From positions 2,976,001 through 3,040,000 of the forward strand of contig NZ_CP049902.1 in NCBI RefSeq assembly GCF_018448495.1: a DNA stretch of 64,000 bases, read 5' to 3'. The notes beneath the pieces are model-generated. The model was not told the origin of the DNA and searched no databases. It saw nothing but the letters and a program-made list of their open reading frames with translations. The translations under genes and the position numbers were made by a program. This DNA comes from Psychrobacter sp. WY6. Lineage in GTDB: Bacteria > Pseudomonadota > Gammaproteobacteria > Pseudomonadales > Moraxellaceae. The stretch's first letter is position 1. The number at the start of each line of letters is the position of its first letter. Positions 32,475 to 43,640 of the stretch are shown piece by piece.

Positions 32475-33472
32475 CATAGTACTTTTTAGCGCCAGGATGG
32501 ATAGGTGCGACCATACCTTCACGAGCGGTTGCTAAGCTAATATCATTAGCCGCTTGGTGCGCTGTTTTTAGACCGTCTAAATTGTCAAATAACGCTTTGG
32601 TCAGCTTGTAACCATCTGCTTCAGACAACTCAGAGCTAACCAATAGAGCATTCATGATTGCTGCGGTTGGAATCGCGGCGTCATTGCCATAAGTGCCAGC
32701 AGGAATCTCAAAGGTCTTAAAGTAAGGCTTAGTCGCAATGATTTCTTGTAGCTTGTCTTGATTGATGGTGATCAACTGTAAGTCTAAGCCCTGCTCTAGC
32801 TCCATCAATGAAGAGTTTGGCAGACCACTACTAAAGAAAGCCGCTTCAATTTTACCCGCTTTCATACCGTCCGCTGCTTCCGAAAGCCTAAATAATCAAC
32901 GGTAACGTCATCATATGTGATACCAAACCCTTCTAATAGCGTCCGAGCATTTACTTCTGTGCCAGAGCCTTGATCGCCCACAGCGATGCGCTTACCACGT
33001 AAGTCTTCAATATTTTTGATGCCAGATTTTTTGGTGGTGACAATTTGCACCACATTAGGGTACAAGACTGCAATCTGTTGGATGTTGGTTATTGGCTTAT
33101 CAAAGTTGTTTTTGCCTTCGACCGCGTCGGTGACTACATCACTAAGCGCCAATACCATATCGACTTTACCTTGGGTCAATAGATTGACATTTTCGACTGA
33201 AGCCCCAGTAGTTTGTGTTTTGAGTTGACCCCAAAGGTTTTGACATAGACTTCTGATAATGAAGTGCCGATGATGTTATAAGGGCCAGATGCTCCGCCAG
33301 TGGCGATGGTCAGAAACTTGGTATCCAGCTTGTCGGCGGCAGTGTCAGTAGCAGCGCTATCTGTTGCCGTACTGTCTGTACTTTCTGAACTTGGTGATGA
33401 GCATGCTGTCAGACCTAAAGTGGCGCTTAACATTGCTGATAAAAGTAACGGAGATTTTAGAGAGTTGAGCAT
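32455..33472 (-). CDS. TAXI-family TRAP solute-binding lipoprotein (two frameshifts)
   Basis: Substrate-capture protein of the TRAP system. A lipoprotein signal peptide ends in the lipobox LGLTAC, followed by a Ser/Thr/Asp-rich linker. Mature-domain motifs are LTIATGGASGPYNIIG, AVGDQGSGTEVNARTLLEGF and FFSSGLPNSSLMEL. Frames break near 33200-33230 and 32872. ATG 33472 is preferred because AAGG lies eight bases upstream; 33481 touches it. Confidence 0.88.
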
Positions 33473-33989
33473 TGAATTCATCCTTGAAATAATCGAGTTA
33501 ATACACTTAACGGCATCAATATATCAATAGTGATGCGTTACAGACCTGTAATAATATAGCAATTCTTGCTATAAATAAACTGCCATCCAGATTCCCTCTA
33601 CACTCACACTTTATATGCGAAGCTATTTAAGTAAAGGCGCAGCAGTTCTTGTAATGAATCAATAGCCAAATATAGTTTTTCTATGCGGAACAATGTTTCA
33701 TAATATAATTCATTTAACCAAAGTCTGTGTTTATTGTAAACCTTTATAATCATCTAAATATAAACGAGACTATTTGTTATTTGACAAAAAAATACTGATA
33801 TAAAATGACTAGATGGTAGCTCTTAATGCACTTTTACCATACTGTAGGATTGATTATATTTTATATATAAACCCTAAGCCGTTATCTTGTAAGGCAGCTC
33901 ACTTAAAGTAGATCCCGTCTAAATTTATAAATTCGTCACCACATATCTTGGCAACGTTATCTGTTACTCTAAAAATAGGGAAAACCTTT
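33473..33989. other. AT-rich intergenic region with divergent promoters
   Basis: No gene seen. A TTGACA box at 33781-33786 is followed by TAAAAT at 33801-33806 (14-bp spacing, shorter than ideal), which could drive the phosphorylase gene. Confidence 0.4.
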
Positions 33990-34895
33990 ATGACAATATC
34001 TAGTGTAGAAAAGTCAGCGGCAGTATCAGCATTAGTATCTGCCGATATCGCCATCATTGGCGGTAGTGGTCTTTATCAGATGCAAGATTTAACCAATAAA
34101 CGTAGTGTCAGCATATCGACGCCTTACGGCAAACCCTCTGATGATATTGTCTTAGGTGAATTAAATGGCGTAAAGGTCGCTTTTCTAACTCGTCATGGTC
34201 AAGGTCACAAACTCACCCCTTCCGAAGTGCCTTATCGCGCCAATATTTATGCCCTCAAAACTTTGGGCGTACGTTACGTCATTTCGGTATCGGCAGTGGG
34301 CTCATTAAGAGAAGCGCTTAAACCCTTAGATATGGTCATTCCCGATCAAATGATTGATATGACTAAGCATCGAAAAAGTAGTTTTTTTGGGGAAGGAGCA
34401 GTGGCACACGTCGCGATGGCTGATCCTTTATGTCCTAAAGTCGCGGATATTCTAACGCGTGCTTATACTCAGGCGCAGATAGCTGAAGGTCAATGTCATG
34501 CAAAAGCCACGTATGTCTGTATCGAAGGGCCGCAGTTTTCCACTCGTGCAGAGTCAAACTGGTATCGGCAGATGCAAGCGGACATCATCGGCATGACCAA
34601 TATGCCAGAGGCCAAGCTTGCACGTGAAGCGAGTATGGCTTACGCAACACTCGCATTAGTGACAGATTTTGATTGTTGGCATCCGAATGAGGAAGCCGTT
34701 AGTGCCGATTATGCTATTCAGAATTTGATGAAAAACGCCGATAATGCGCAGCACGTTATTAAACAAGCGGTCGACCTACTAGCAGCAGAACAGCCTGACT
34801 CTATTGCCCATACAGCTTTAGCTCAAGCGTTAGTAACGCCAGTAGAAGCGATGAGCGATGAGACCAAGACCAGACTTTTAGTATTATTGCCTTAG
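33990..34895 (+). CDS. S-methyl-5'-thioadenosine/thioinosine phosphorylase family
   Basis: Purine-salvage phosphorylase that cleaves methylthio-nucleosides to base and methylthioribose-1-phosphate. Visible blocks are IAIIGGSGLYQM, FLTRHGQGHKLTPSEVPYRAN, AVGSLREALKPLDMVIPDQ, CIEGPQFSTRAES and IIGMTNMPEAKLAREA. The specificity loop reads LVTDFDCWH. ATG 33990 is chosen over 33948 because of the AGGG upstream and because the extra residues do not match the family. About 301 residues, intact. Choice between MTA and MTI substrate is not made. Confidence 0.9.
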   Translation: MTISSVEKSAAVSALVSADIAIIGGSGLYQMQDLTNKRSVSISTPYGKPSDDIVLGELNGVKVAFLTRHGQGHKLTPSEVPYRANIYALKTLGVRYVISVSAVGSLREALKPLDMVIPDQMIDMTKHRKSSFFGEGAVAHVAMADPLCPKVADILTRAYTQAQIAEGQCHAKATYVCIEGPQFSTRAESNWYRQMQADIIGMTNMPEAKLAREASMAYATLALVTDFDCWHPNEEAVSADYAIQNLMKNADNAQHVIKQAVDLLAAEQPDSIAHTALAQALVTPVEAMSDETKTRLLVLLP

Positions 34896-34916
34896 CAGTA
34901 TGCATTTATGGTCAAC

Positions 34917-34977
34917 AAAAAAGCCATCAAACTATAATCAACCCAATAGGGTCTACACAATAGTTTGATGGCTTTTT
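34917..34977. terminator. Bidirectional terminator between phosphorylase and glycosyltransferase operon
   Basis: AAAAAAGCCATCAAACTAT/ATAGTTTGATGGCTTTTT stem with an inner loop, between converging genes. Confidence 0.85.
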
Positions 34978-35016
34978 AACACCTAAAAATCTCAAATGAT
35001 AAGACGTTATCAATTC

Positions 35017-35670
35017 TTAGTTCTCAATAAACTTGCAATCACCAAGCCAACATTCAGGTAAATACGGTAAATCTTCAGGCTCATCGATATCAGGCAAAGG
35101 CGCTAACAACGCTACAGACCAGCTCAATTCTGCCAAGCGCTGTTGAGTGACCTTTGCTACGCTCGCTGTACTCCATTCGATAGTGCTAAATAAACGAGCA
35201 GCAACTTGCTTAAAACCAAACAGCACATAACCACCATCAAAAGCCGGAATCATCACGCTATCTTGTGTTTCTAACTGTTGGGCAGCCTGTCGAATACGAA
35301 TAGTTGTGAGACTAGGACAGTCCGTACCGATTAATAAAACCTGTTCAAAGCGTTTCGTTTCGAGAGGGTGTAACGCACGCTGACTGGCGGTTAACATACG
35401 CAAACCCAAATCACCATCTGCTTGTGCTGACCATTGCAGCGAGTCAGGCAAATTAAGCGCTTGCCAGCATGGATCAGTTGGCGCAGGACTGACGCATAAC
35501 TCCACGGCAAAGCCAGTAGCTAAGGCCTGCTCTATACTATGCAATAGCAGTCTACGTGCCATTTGCGCGGCACCTTCAATGCCAAGCGCGGGTTGCAAGC
35601 GCGTTTTTGCCATGTCCTGTGCGGGGAACTTGGCGAAAAGGATAATACAAGTTTGTGGTTTTTGATTCAT
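35017..35670 (-). CDS. TIGR04282-type (DUF2064) glycosyltransferase of the arsenosugar-like operon
   Basis: Predicted cytoplasmic nucleotidyl/glycosyltransferase of 217 residues. Motifs are ILFAKFPAQDMAKTRL, LLIGTDCPSLT (metal-binding Asp) and IPAFDGGYVLFG. It is the last gene of the operon, 17 bp after the TIGR04283-type transferase. The family is named after association with ArsS. Intact. Confidence 0.85.
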   Translation of the reverse strand: MNQKPQTCIILFAKFPAQDMAKTRLQPALGIEGAAQMARRLLLHSIEQALATGFAVELCVSPAPTDPCWQALNLPDSLQWSAQADGDLGLRMLTASQRALHPLETKRFEQVLLIGTDCPSLTTIRIRQAAQQLETQDSVMIPAFDGGYVLFGFKQVAARLFSTIEWSTASVAKVTQQRLAELSWSVALLAPLPDIDEPEDLPYLPECWLGDCKFIEN

Positions 35671-35687
35671 GGTAAGAGTTTATGCTT

Positions 35688-36405
35688 TTATTTATAATAA
35701 CGAGCTTTGATATTATCGGCCGATACACCGCGCCAATAATCAAATCGTAGGTGCCACATCAAAATAATCGTCCGCCAATTGCCGTGCTGTTGCCAACGTC
35801 TTGCCGAAGTAATGACTTGGCTTTTCAGACAAGCAGGTTTAGCAATATTTTTAACTGCTTACCTTTTAGCTGTTTGCAAAGCTCGACATCTTCCATCAAC
35901 GCTTGGTTAGGATAGCCACCGATTTGCTCAAATAAAGACTGGCTAATAAAAATAGCTTGGTCGCCTGTCGCGATTCCGCTCAACCGTGAGCTAATTATCA
36001 TTTGACTGACCAATCGCAGTATCAGTTGACGACTGGCTATTTGCACATTAAAACGTCCCCACTCTGCCCGTTTCATCGCCTCAGAAACACTCTCTATAGC
36101 ATCCATTGGCAATTGCGTATCGGCATGCAAAAAAAGTAATACCTCACCAGTTGCTAACGCTGCACCTGTATTCATTTGCAGCGCGCGCCCTGCTTTAGAC
36201 TCAGTCATTTGCCAATCAATTTTACGATCATTATCAGGCATTAACTCATTAATAAAACTTCGGATCATGGCAATAGAATCATCGTTTGAGCCACCATCAA
36301 CCTTACTTGCTGCGGTTTTGGATTTAACCTATTGATATTATCAAACAATAGAGGCAAATTATCTGCTTCATTGAGTACTGGAATAATTATCGAAATCTTA
36401 GCCAT
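35688..36405 (-). CDS. TIGR04283-type family-2 glycosyltransferase (two frameshifts)
   Basis: GT-A transferase. The N-terminal KISIIIPVLNEADNLPLLF begins at ATG 36405; a break near 36290-36310 precedes VDGGSNDDSIAMI. The central FLHADTQLP (DxD equivalent) and ATGDQAIFISQSLFEQIGGYP follow. Another break near 35840 leads into the C-terminal stretch PACLKSQVITSARRWQQHGN and a stop at 35688. About 238 residues. Partner of the next gene in the arsenosugar-like pathway. Confidence 0.85.
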
Positions 36406-36442
36406 TACAATTAGCAGCGCTCACTTTTATTTTTTATTACCA

Positions 36443-37291
36443 TTATTTCTTATTAAGGTTCCAATTATAATTGGTATAGCCAATCTTCGTTTTACCCGCT
36501 TTTAGATCAGTGGTTTGCGACTTATTAAGCCCTAAAGACGAGCTGTAACGAGCCAAAAACCCTTCTAGATTATTCGTACCGCGCCAGTTGGTTTCAAAGT
36601 CTTCTTTATACCATTTAAAAATTGGCGATACCTCAAGCGTACCTCCTTTAAGACGATTACGACTGCTATCGCCTAAGAATTTACTTGTTACTTGTTCTAA
36701 TTGCTTATCCAATTTACTGCCTGTAAAAGCATCATCTGACAAGGCTGGACAGCCAATACTCGCACAGTTTACGGCAAAATGAATACGTGGTTCGTTATAG
36801 CGTTTTGAGCCACGGATTAGATTGTGCTCGATGTCATCAAGTGAACGCTTTTTGCCTAATAGCGTGACAAAATCTTGTTTCCATGGCCAGCCAAAGAGGC
36901 CACCGATATCTTTAATTGATTTGATGTTAGGATACTTGGTCAACACGAGCTCTACGGTGCCAGCATTATAGACGTTGATCAAAAATGCCAATTGCTCGTC
37001 TTTATTCCAGCCGTTAAATTCCGACTGGCTAACTTTACTAGTCGCCGCCATATAGCTGTCAAGCTTGCTCTTATCCGCTTTCATACCATTATAATTAACG
37101 ACAGACGCTTTACCACTATTAGTCATGGTAACGTTTTTATTCAGTAAGCTATCCCAAGTGCTATGATTAAAATCCGCATAACTTGCCATACTGGTTAACA
37201 GGATAGAAGTGGTCACTGCCGTTTTGATCAATAAACCACTACTTAAAAAAAGTCTTGTACTATTAAATCTTTGGCTATTAAATACTGACAT
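36443..37291 (-). CDS. DUF547 exported protein
   Basis: 282 residues with an N-terminal signal peptide (LLIKTAVTTSILLTSMASYA). The DUF547 body contains VNYNGMKADKSKLD, FLINVYNAGTVELVL, SLDDIEHNLIRG and the conserved FAVNCASIGCPAL. Probably periplasmic, of unknown activity. It sits 12 bp downstream of the ArsS-like gene and before the two transferases, so it is part of the same operon. Intact. Confidence 0.85.
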   Translation of the reverse strand: MSVFNSQRFNSTRLFLSSGLLIKTAVTTSILLTSMASYADFNHSTWDSLLNKNVTMTNSGKASVVNYNGMKADKSKLDSYMAATSKVSQSEFNGWNKDEQLAFLINVYNAGTVELVLTKYPNIKSIKDIGGLFGWPWKQDFVTLLGKKRSLDDIEHNLIRGSKRYNEPRIHFAVNCASIGCPALSDDAFTGSKLDKQLEQVTSKFLGDSSRNRLKGGTLEVSPIFKWYKEDFETNWRGTNNLEGFLARYSSSLGLNKSQTTDLKAGKTKIGYTNYNWNLNKK

Positions 37292-37303
37292 GATTGACTC
37301 CGG

Positions 37304-38392
37304 TTAAATCGAGGATATTTCTTCTATCGCCTGCTCTGTTATCTCTTCCTCTAGCGCACCACCGCAGCTACTTCCCTGTCCCGCCGTACAGCCATAGCAG
37401 TGATCTGCAATGGCAATATCATCGCCAGCAGGATTTTGAGTTAATAAATCGCTTAGATGACGACGGGATTTGTTGGGCACCGGAATCTCTAATTGCTGGT
37501 TAAAGTCACAATCAAACAATTCCCCTAACCAATTGACACTGATGGTCGATCGGCACATGACTTCGGTCAAATTAGCAGCCACATAATTGGCTTTGAGCAA
37601 ATCCATATAGGGGTGGAATTGGTTTTTGGCCAATAGCACCGCACCAAAGCGCTGAATCGGCATATTGGTCAAGGCAAATAACTGATGGAATTCGATATCG
37701 AAATGTTCTTTTAACTCGTGCTTATAATCTGCTTCTAGTTGTTTCTGATTGGGAGGTAGCGTAGCACCTTGCGGGTTATAAACGAGGTTGAGCGTTAAGT
37801 TTGAACCCACTTTGCCATAACCTAAGGCGTTGAGCTTATGCAATCCCAATATACTGCCATCAAATGCACCCTTGCCGCGCTGCTTATCGACATTTTCTAA
37901 TGAATAACATGGCATTGAAGCCACCACTTCGACCTCATTGTCTGCCAAAAACTGCGCCATGTCCTCAAAGCCTTCTTCCATCAGGATAGTCAGATTACAG
38001 CGATCAATCACTGTTACACCCAAGGCGCGCGCGGCTGTGACCAAATACTTAAAGTCTTCGTGCATCTCAGGGGCACCACCCGTTAAATCAAGCGTCTCAA
38101 TATTTTGTGTTACTAATACTTGTAGAATCAACTCAACCAACTCACGCGACATCATCTCTGTACGGTAAGGACTGGCCGCCACATGACAATGCACACAAGA
38201 CATGTTACATAAGTAACCCATATTGACTTGTAGTGTCGTCAGCGCGCGACGTTTAATCGTTGGAAAATCTGTATGTTCGAGTAATTCGATAGTTGATTCA
38301 TTAATGGTATAAAACCCGATGGTAGTACCTCTAAAGCAAGAGTAATAACGCAAAAATAAAAGGTTAAAAAAGAAAAACTCACACGCAAGCAA
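37304..38392 (-). CDS. arsS: ArsS-like radical SAM protein (arsenosugar biosynthesis type)
   Basis: Radical SAM enzyme proposed to transfer a deoxyadenosyl group to methylated arsenic, an early step to arsenosugars. The cluster motif is CNMSCVHCH near residue 62, then LDLTGGAPEMHEDF, NLTILMEEGFEDM, and the C-terminal LFDCDFNQQLEIP and CYGCTAGQGSSCGGA. Cys appears where some relatives use selenocysteine. The first 30 residues (many Phe) look non-native, and no good start is visible near FYTINESTIELLEHTDFP, so the true start is uncertain. No arsenite methyltransferase gene is in the window. Confidence 0.88.
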   Translation of the reverse strand: MLACEFFFFNLLFLRYYSCFRGTTIGFYTINESTIELLEHTDFPTIKRRALTTLQVNMGYLCNMSCVHCHVAASPYRTEMMSRELVELILQVLVTQNIETLDLTGGAPEMHEDFKYLVTAARALGVTVIDRCNLTILMEEGFEDMAQFLADNEVEVVASMPCYSLENVDKQRGKGAFDGSILGLHKLNALGYGKVGSNLTLNLVYNPQGATLPPNQKQLEADYKHELKEHFDIEFHQLFALTNMPIQRFGAVLLAKNQFHPYMDLLKANYVAANLTEVMCRSTISVNWLGELFDCDFNQQLEIPVPNKSRRHLSDLLTQNPAGDDIAIADHCYGCTAGQGSSCGGALEEEITEQAIEEISSI

Positions 38393-38827
38393 TTGCTTTT
38401 TATGACTATTTCATAAAATTATCATCTCATTTTTAGACTTATCACTTTGTGTTTTATCTAATTAATCATACCTGATTGTGAAACAGTATTGACAACTAAT
38501 ATCTTAATTTTCACCTTTTATGCCAAATGAGCATGACGTCTCGTAGGATGTCATACAGCACTTGTCAATTTGGCTTTTAAGATATTATATTCAGCAGCTT
38601 TATAGATCGACCTTCTCATCCAATTGGCAATACCACAGTTGTCAGTGCAAAACTCTTAAATAGCATTGACCGCACAAGGCTTTATCGCTAAATTGGTTGC
38701 AACATTCCTATCTTTTAAAACAACATTCACTGATAAAATATGAATACTTTTAGAATATAGAAAGCCCACCACGTACCATGCTTTGACACACGGATGTAAG
38801 CATCAAATCACCTTTAAGGATAACGTA
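38393..38827. other. Intergenic region between arsS and amidohydrolase
   Basis: No gene seen. It contains a nested imperfect hairpin at about 38521-38577 (GCCAAATGA...TCAATTTGGC around ATGACGT...ATGTCAT) of unknown role. Confidence 0.45.
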
Positions 38828-40564
38828 ATGAATATGAGCACATTACTAAAACCAACTGTACTGAGCATTGGATTAATGAGTGTCATAGGTTGCACTACCA
38901 TGCAGACCGCGCCCAAGGATATGAGCAACTCAGCAACTGTCTATTACAATGGCAACATCATCACGATGGAGGGTGATCAGCCGCAAATGGCTGAAGCCTT
39001 AGTCACCCAAGCGGGCAAGATTGCCTATGTGGGCAATTTACAAGAGGCGCAATCGAAATATAAAAATGCCGCGCAGATTAATCTACAAGATAAAACCTTA
39101 TTACCCAGCTTTATCGATCCGCACAGTCATTTGATATGGTGTCGAACACCATGGGTCAGGTCAATCTCAACCCGCCGCCTATCGGTCAAGTCGATAGTAT
39201 TCCCAAAATGATGCAAACGCTAAAAGATTATAAAGTGGACAATAACATTGCTGATGGCGATTGGATATTTGGTTGGGGTTATGATGAAACTCAGCTCGCT
39301 GAGGGGCGTCATCCGACCAAAAGTGAAATTGATAAAGTATTGCCAAACAATCCAGTGTATTTACAACACACAAGTGGTCACATGGGCGTGGCAAATAGCA
39401 AAGCGCTGGCCATGATGAACATCACTGCTGACAGTAAAAATCCAGCAGGCGGTAATATTGCTCGAATTAAAGGCTCTAATGAACCAAACGGTCTCGTACA
39501 AGAAACGGCGATGTATCCGTTCGTGCGCAATATGCTAGAAGTGTTAGCGCCGAATCAAGACAAATTCTTTGAGCAGACGCAAGATTATTATGCAAAGAAT
39601 GGCATAACGACGGCGCATAACGGTTCGACAGCTCGTAATACCATTCAGTTTTTTCAAAAACAAGCCGATGCAGGTAAACTTAAAATTGACTTGGTCGCAC
39701 TGGCAGGAGTGAGTGACTTAGATGAGAATTTGGCTGATAAAAACTTCGTATGGAAAACCTATAAAAACGGTTTTAAAGTACAGGGTACCAAAATCGTTGC
39801 AGATGGCTCGCCACAAGGCAAGACCGCCTATTTTAGCCAACCTTATCTCACGCCAGTTCCAGATTGTGAAAAGGACTGCCGCGGTCTACCAAGTGTCAGC
39901 CCAGATGAACTGAACGAGATTTGTCAAAGCCTATGCTCGTGACAATCAGCTCTTTATCCATAATAATGGTGATGGCGCAACCGATATGCTCATCAAGGCA
40001 CACGAGTATGCGGTCAAAAAGACTGGTCAAGCAGCTGATAAAGATCGCCGTACTGTGCCCATTCATGCTCAATTTGCCCGACCTGATCAGCTAGCCGCAT
40101 TCAAAAAATACAATATGGTGCCGTCCTTCTTTACCAACCATACTTACTTTTGGGGAGATGTACACGTTAAAAACTTAGGTAAAAAACGTGCCGACTTTTC
40201 AAGCCCGATTGCCACTGCTGATAGAATGGGACTTAAATACACCAATCACTCTGATGACACAGTGACACCTGTCGACCCGCTATTTACAGTCTGGTCAGCA
40301 GTCAATCGCACTTCACGCTCAGGTAAAATCATTGGTAAAAATGAGCGAGCGACGCCGTATCAAGCGTTAAAGGCCATTACCAGCAATGCCGCTTATGAGT
40401 ATTTTGAAGAAGACAGCAAAGGCACTTTGACGCCAGGGAAACTGGCTGATTTGGTTATCTTGGATGCCAACCCGTTAACCATAGAGGCAAGCAAGCTCAA
40501 AGACATCAAAGTCATCACAACCATTAAAGAAGGTCAAACGATTTACCAACGTCCAGTACAATAG
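38828..40564 (+). CDS. Amidohydrolase-family 3 (YtcJ-like) lipoprotein (two frameshifts)
   Basis: Metal-dependent hydrolase anchored as a lipoprotein: the signal ends in SVIGC (lipobox), with ATG 38828 after AAGGATAACGTA. Metal motif LLPSFIDPHSH lies near residue 95. Frames break at about 39131 (missing T) and 39925 (missing A). Further blocks are WGYDETQLAEGRHP, KIVADGSPQGKTAYF, VPIHAQFARPDQL and GTLTPGKLADLVILD. About 578 residues. Substrate unknown; relatives act on N-substituted amides. Confidence 0.88.
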
Positions 40565-40699
40565 CTCATGGTAAGCGCCGTATAATAAGCCAAATTTTAG
40601 CAGGCGATTTCAAATTGTCATGCCTGCTATTTATTAAGATGATGAACCATTGAAACTATTTATTAAAAACATTCATTAAAACTGTTTAAGGAACCCTAT

Positions 40700-41655
40700 A
40701 TGAGTACCAACACCGATACAGGTAACGACCACATTCTCTCTTCCGATAATATTCATTACTTGCATCATGATTTTTTGAACCAAGCCATGAAAACACAGTG
40801 GTAAAAGCCACGTTACTGATTGTCCACGGTATGGCAGAGCATAGCGGACGTTACGCAGACTTCGCTCAGTTTTTAGCGGATAATGGTATCGCAGTGGCAA
40901 CTTATGACCATTTGGGACATGGAAAGACCGTCAAAACATCAGCAGATTTAGGTTTTTTTGGTGAAGAGCATCCAGTACAGTCCCTGCTAAAAGACGTCAT
41001 TGTCATGGCAGATAGCTTAAAAAACCGCCATCCTGACGTGCCACACTTTGTAATGGGTCACTCTATGGGCTCGTTTATTGTGCGTAATGTCCTAAAGCAC
41101 CATGCACACAATTTTACAGGTGCTATTTTGATGGGTACAGCAGATGCCAACCCCTTGACTAAAGTACTACTCCCAGTCAATAAAGTACTGGCAAAAGTAG
41201 CACCCAAAAAACCAAATGCAATGTTTGCCAAGGTGATGAATAAAGTCTTGAATAGTAAGCTTGAAGATCGCATCTCTTCATCAGAATTTGCATGGTTAAC
41301 TGAAAATCCTGCCGCCATTGAAGCCTATGAAGCAGATCCCTTAACGGGCTTTGATTTCACCAATAATGGCTTTATGACATTATTCTTTCTGATGGAAACT
41401 GGCTTAAACAAAGGCTGGGCAATGACTATTCCAAAAAACTTCCCGATGCTATTTATCAGCGGCGAAGATGATCCTATTGGAGATATGGGTAACGGCATCC
41501 GCAAAATTGTCACGCGCTTAAACAAGCAAAATTTCAGTCAAGTAGATATCCAACTCTACCCAAACATGCGTCATGAGCCTTTGCATGAAAAAGACCACCA
41601 AACAGTTTATAAAGATATCTTAGAATGGATAGAAAGCCATAGCTCAGATAATTAA
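40700..41655 (+). CDS. Alpha/beta hydrolase, monoacylglycerol-lipase-like (frameshift near 40775)
   Basis: Lysophospholipase/monoacylglycerol lipase type enzyme of about 318 residues. ATG 40700 follows AAGGA. The frame breaks in the T6 run at 40771-40776; adding one T gives FFEPSHENTVVKATLLIVHG. The nucleophile is in FVMGHSMGSF, the acid in ISGEDDPIG and the His in NMRHEPLHE. No signal peptide. Consistent with a membrane-lipid or storage-lipid hydrolase. Confidence 0.88.
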
Positions 41656-41786
41656 CAGCAGCGGTCAACTTGTTTGCTAAAAGTCGCCAAATTAGCGACA
41701 ATACGGCAAGCAAGTTTTTACGCCAAGTCATGCGAGTTATTTCACGATAATATATGCTTTACCTTCCACTAACTTTAGGAACCTTT

Positions 41787-42607
41787 ATGTCATTACAACA
41801 AACCATCGAACAAGCCTTTGAAAAACGCAACGAATACAGCCCAAGCACGATGCCACAGGACGTGCGTGATGCTATTAATCAAGTACTTGAGCAACTAGAT
41901 AACGGCACATTGCGCGTTGCAGAAAAAAAGGATGGCGAATGGGTCGTGAACCAGTGGGCAAAAAAAGCCGTTTTGCTCTCTTTTCGCTTAAACGACAACT
42001 ATGTTCAGGCAGCGGGCGAACATGTGCAATTCTATGACAAAGTGCCGACTAAGTTTGCCAACTGGACCGAAGCACAGTTCAAAGAAGCTGGCGTACGCGT
42101 TGTACCACCAGCCGTTGCTCGTAAAGGCTCTTTCATCGCAGCTGGTGCAGTATTGATGCCGTCGTATGTCAACATCGGCGCGTATGTCGATCAAGGCGCG
42201 ATGGTAGATACGTGGGCGACCGTGGGTTCATGTGCCCAAATTGGTAAAAATGTGCATTTATCAGGTGGCGTTGGTATCGGCGGCGTATTAGAGCCATTGC
42301 AAGCGAATCCAACTATCATTGAGGACAACTGCTTCATTGGTGCACGTTCTGAAATCGTTGAAGGCGTAATCGTCGAAGAAGGCGCTGTTATCTCGATGGG
42401 TGTATTTATTGGTCAATCAACGCGCATTTATGATCGCGAAACGGGTGAGATTCATCGTGGCCGTGTACCAGCAGGCTCTGTTGTTGTACCGGGTAGCTTA
42501 CCTTCAGAAGATGGTACGCATAGCTTATATGCTGCTATCATCGTCAAAAAGTCGATGCACAAACCCGCGCTAAAACATCAGTCAATGAGTTATTACGTTT
42601 AGCTTAG
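41787..42607 (+). CDS. dapD: Tetrahydrodipicolinate N-succinyltransferase (frameshift near 42555)
   Basis: Lysine/diaminopimelate biosynthesis enzyme with a left-handed beta-helix. Blocks are [52 protein letters not shown] and [13 protein letters not shown]. Near the end the A5 run at 42548-42552 lacks one A; the repaired end reads [18 protein letters not shown] with stop at 42605-42607. ATG 41787 is preceded by TAGGAACC. About 273 residues, the normal length. Confidence 0.93.
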
Positions 42608-42668
42608 TATTTTTAATACTTAGAGTCTCGTACCCAAACCGTACGGACAGCGACAGATCCTCTTTATT

Positions 42669-42701
42669 AAAGACGCTGAAGAAAACTTCAGCGTCTTTTT
42701 T
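42669..42701 (+). terminator. Terminator after dapD
   Basis: AAGACGCTGAAG-AAAA-CTTCAGCGTC followed by T6. Confidence 0.9.
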
Positions 42702-42847
42702 GCAGCTTAATAGAGGGTGGTGCGTTATAATCCCTTTTTTTGGTTTGGCTTTATCCAAACGCAAAACGCCCATACCAGAACTTGCCTTTTTTTACCATTG
42801 ATAAATGCCTCATCCCATTAGCAATCTTTAACTGTATTTGACATATT

Positions 42848-43579
42848 ATGAGTGAATCACTATTACGCACCGCCGCCATTCCTGTCACTGATCCTGAAGC
42901 GGGTCTACGTTTGACAGAAATTTTTTATTCTTTGCAAGGTGAAGCGCTGACCTCAGGCTTGCCAACGATATTTGTACGCTTGACTGGCTGTCCACTTCGC
43001 TGTGTCTATTGCGATACTGAATACGCCTTTACTGGCGGCGAGCGGCAGTCGCTAGAAACCATTATAGAGACCATCAAAAGCTATCCTTGCAAGCGTATTT
43101 GTCTGACTGGCGGCGAGCCTTTAGCTCAGCCGAACGCCATTGAGCTAATGAAGCGTTTACTGAACGACGGTTATGAAATCTCGCTTGAAACCGCAGGCGC
43201 GCTCACGGTAGCAAACGTGCCAAAAGCGGTCAGTAAAGTCATGGATCTCAAAACGCCAAGCTCAGGCGAAGTCGATAAGAATCTATGGTCAAACCTGGAC
43301 TACCTCACTCAGCACGACCAAATCAAGTTTGTCATCATGAACCGTACTGATTACGACTGGGCAAAAGCCATGTTGATCGAGCATGAGCTAAACGATTTGG
43401 TCGGAACGGTTTGGTTCTCTCCGATGTTTAATGTCGCAGAGGATATCGACGACGAAGTCAGCCCCGATGTACCTTTGTTGGCGCGCGAACTTGCAGAATG
43501 GATGTTGGCTGACGCGCTGCCCGTACGCTTCCAATTGCAACTGCATAAAATCATCTGGGCAGATGCTAAAGGCAAATAA
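42848..43579 (+). CDS. queE: 7-carboxy-7-deazaguanine synthase
   Basis: Radical SAM enzyme of queuosine synthesis that converts carboxytetrahydropterin to carboxydeazaguanine. The N-terminal EIFYSLQGEALTSGLP is followed by the cluster motif CPLRCVYCDTEYAF, then ICLTGGEPLAQP and VMDLKTPSSGE. 243 residues, intact. Other que genes are not in the window. Confidence 0.93.
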   Translation: MSESLLRTAAIPVTDPEAGLRLTEIFYSLQGEALTSGLPTIFVRLTGCPLRCVYCDTEYAFTGGERQSLETIIETIKSYPCKRICLTGGEPLAQPNAIELMKRLLNDGYEISLETAGALTVANVPKAVSKVMDLKTPSSGEVDKNLWSNLDYLTQHDQIKFVIMNRTDYDWAKAMLIEHELNDLVGTVWFSPMFNVAEDIDDEVSPDVPLLARELAEWMLADALPVRFQLQLHKIIWADAKGK

Positions 43580-43640
43580 TAGTCCAATCATCTAAATGGA
43601 TATTCAACATAAATAGCGACCCAAGGATAGGAATATAGGT

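Noticed and set aside
38521..38577. Riboswitch-like hairpin upstream of the amidohydrolase
   Set aside because: The pairing is imperfect and matches no riboswitch consensus I know; kept only as a note in the intergenic entry.
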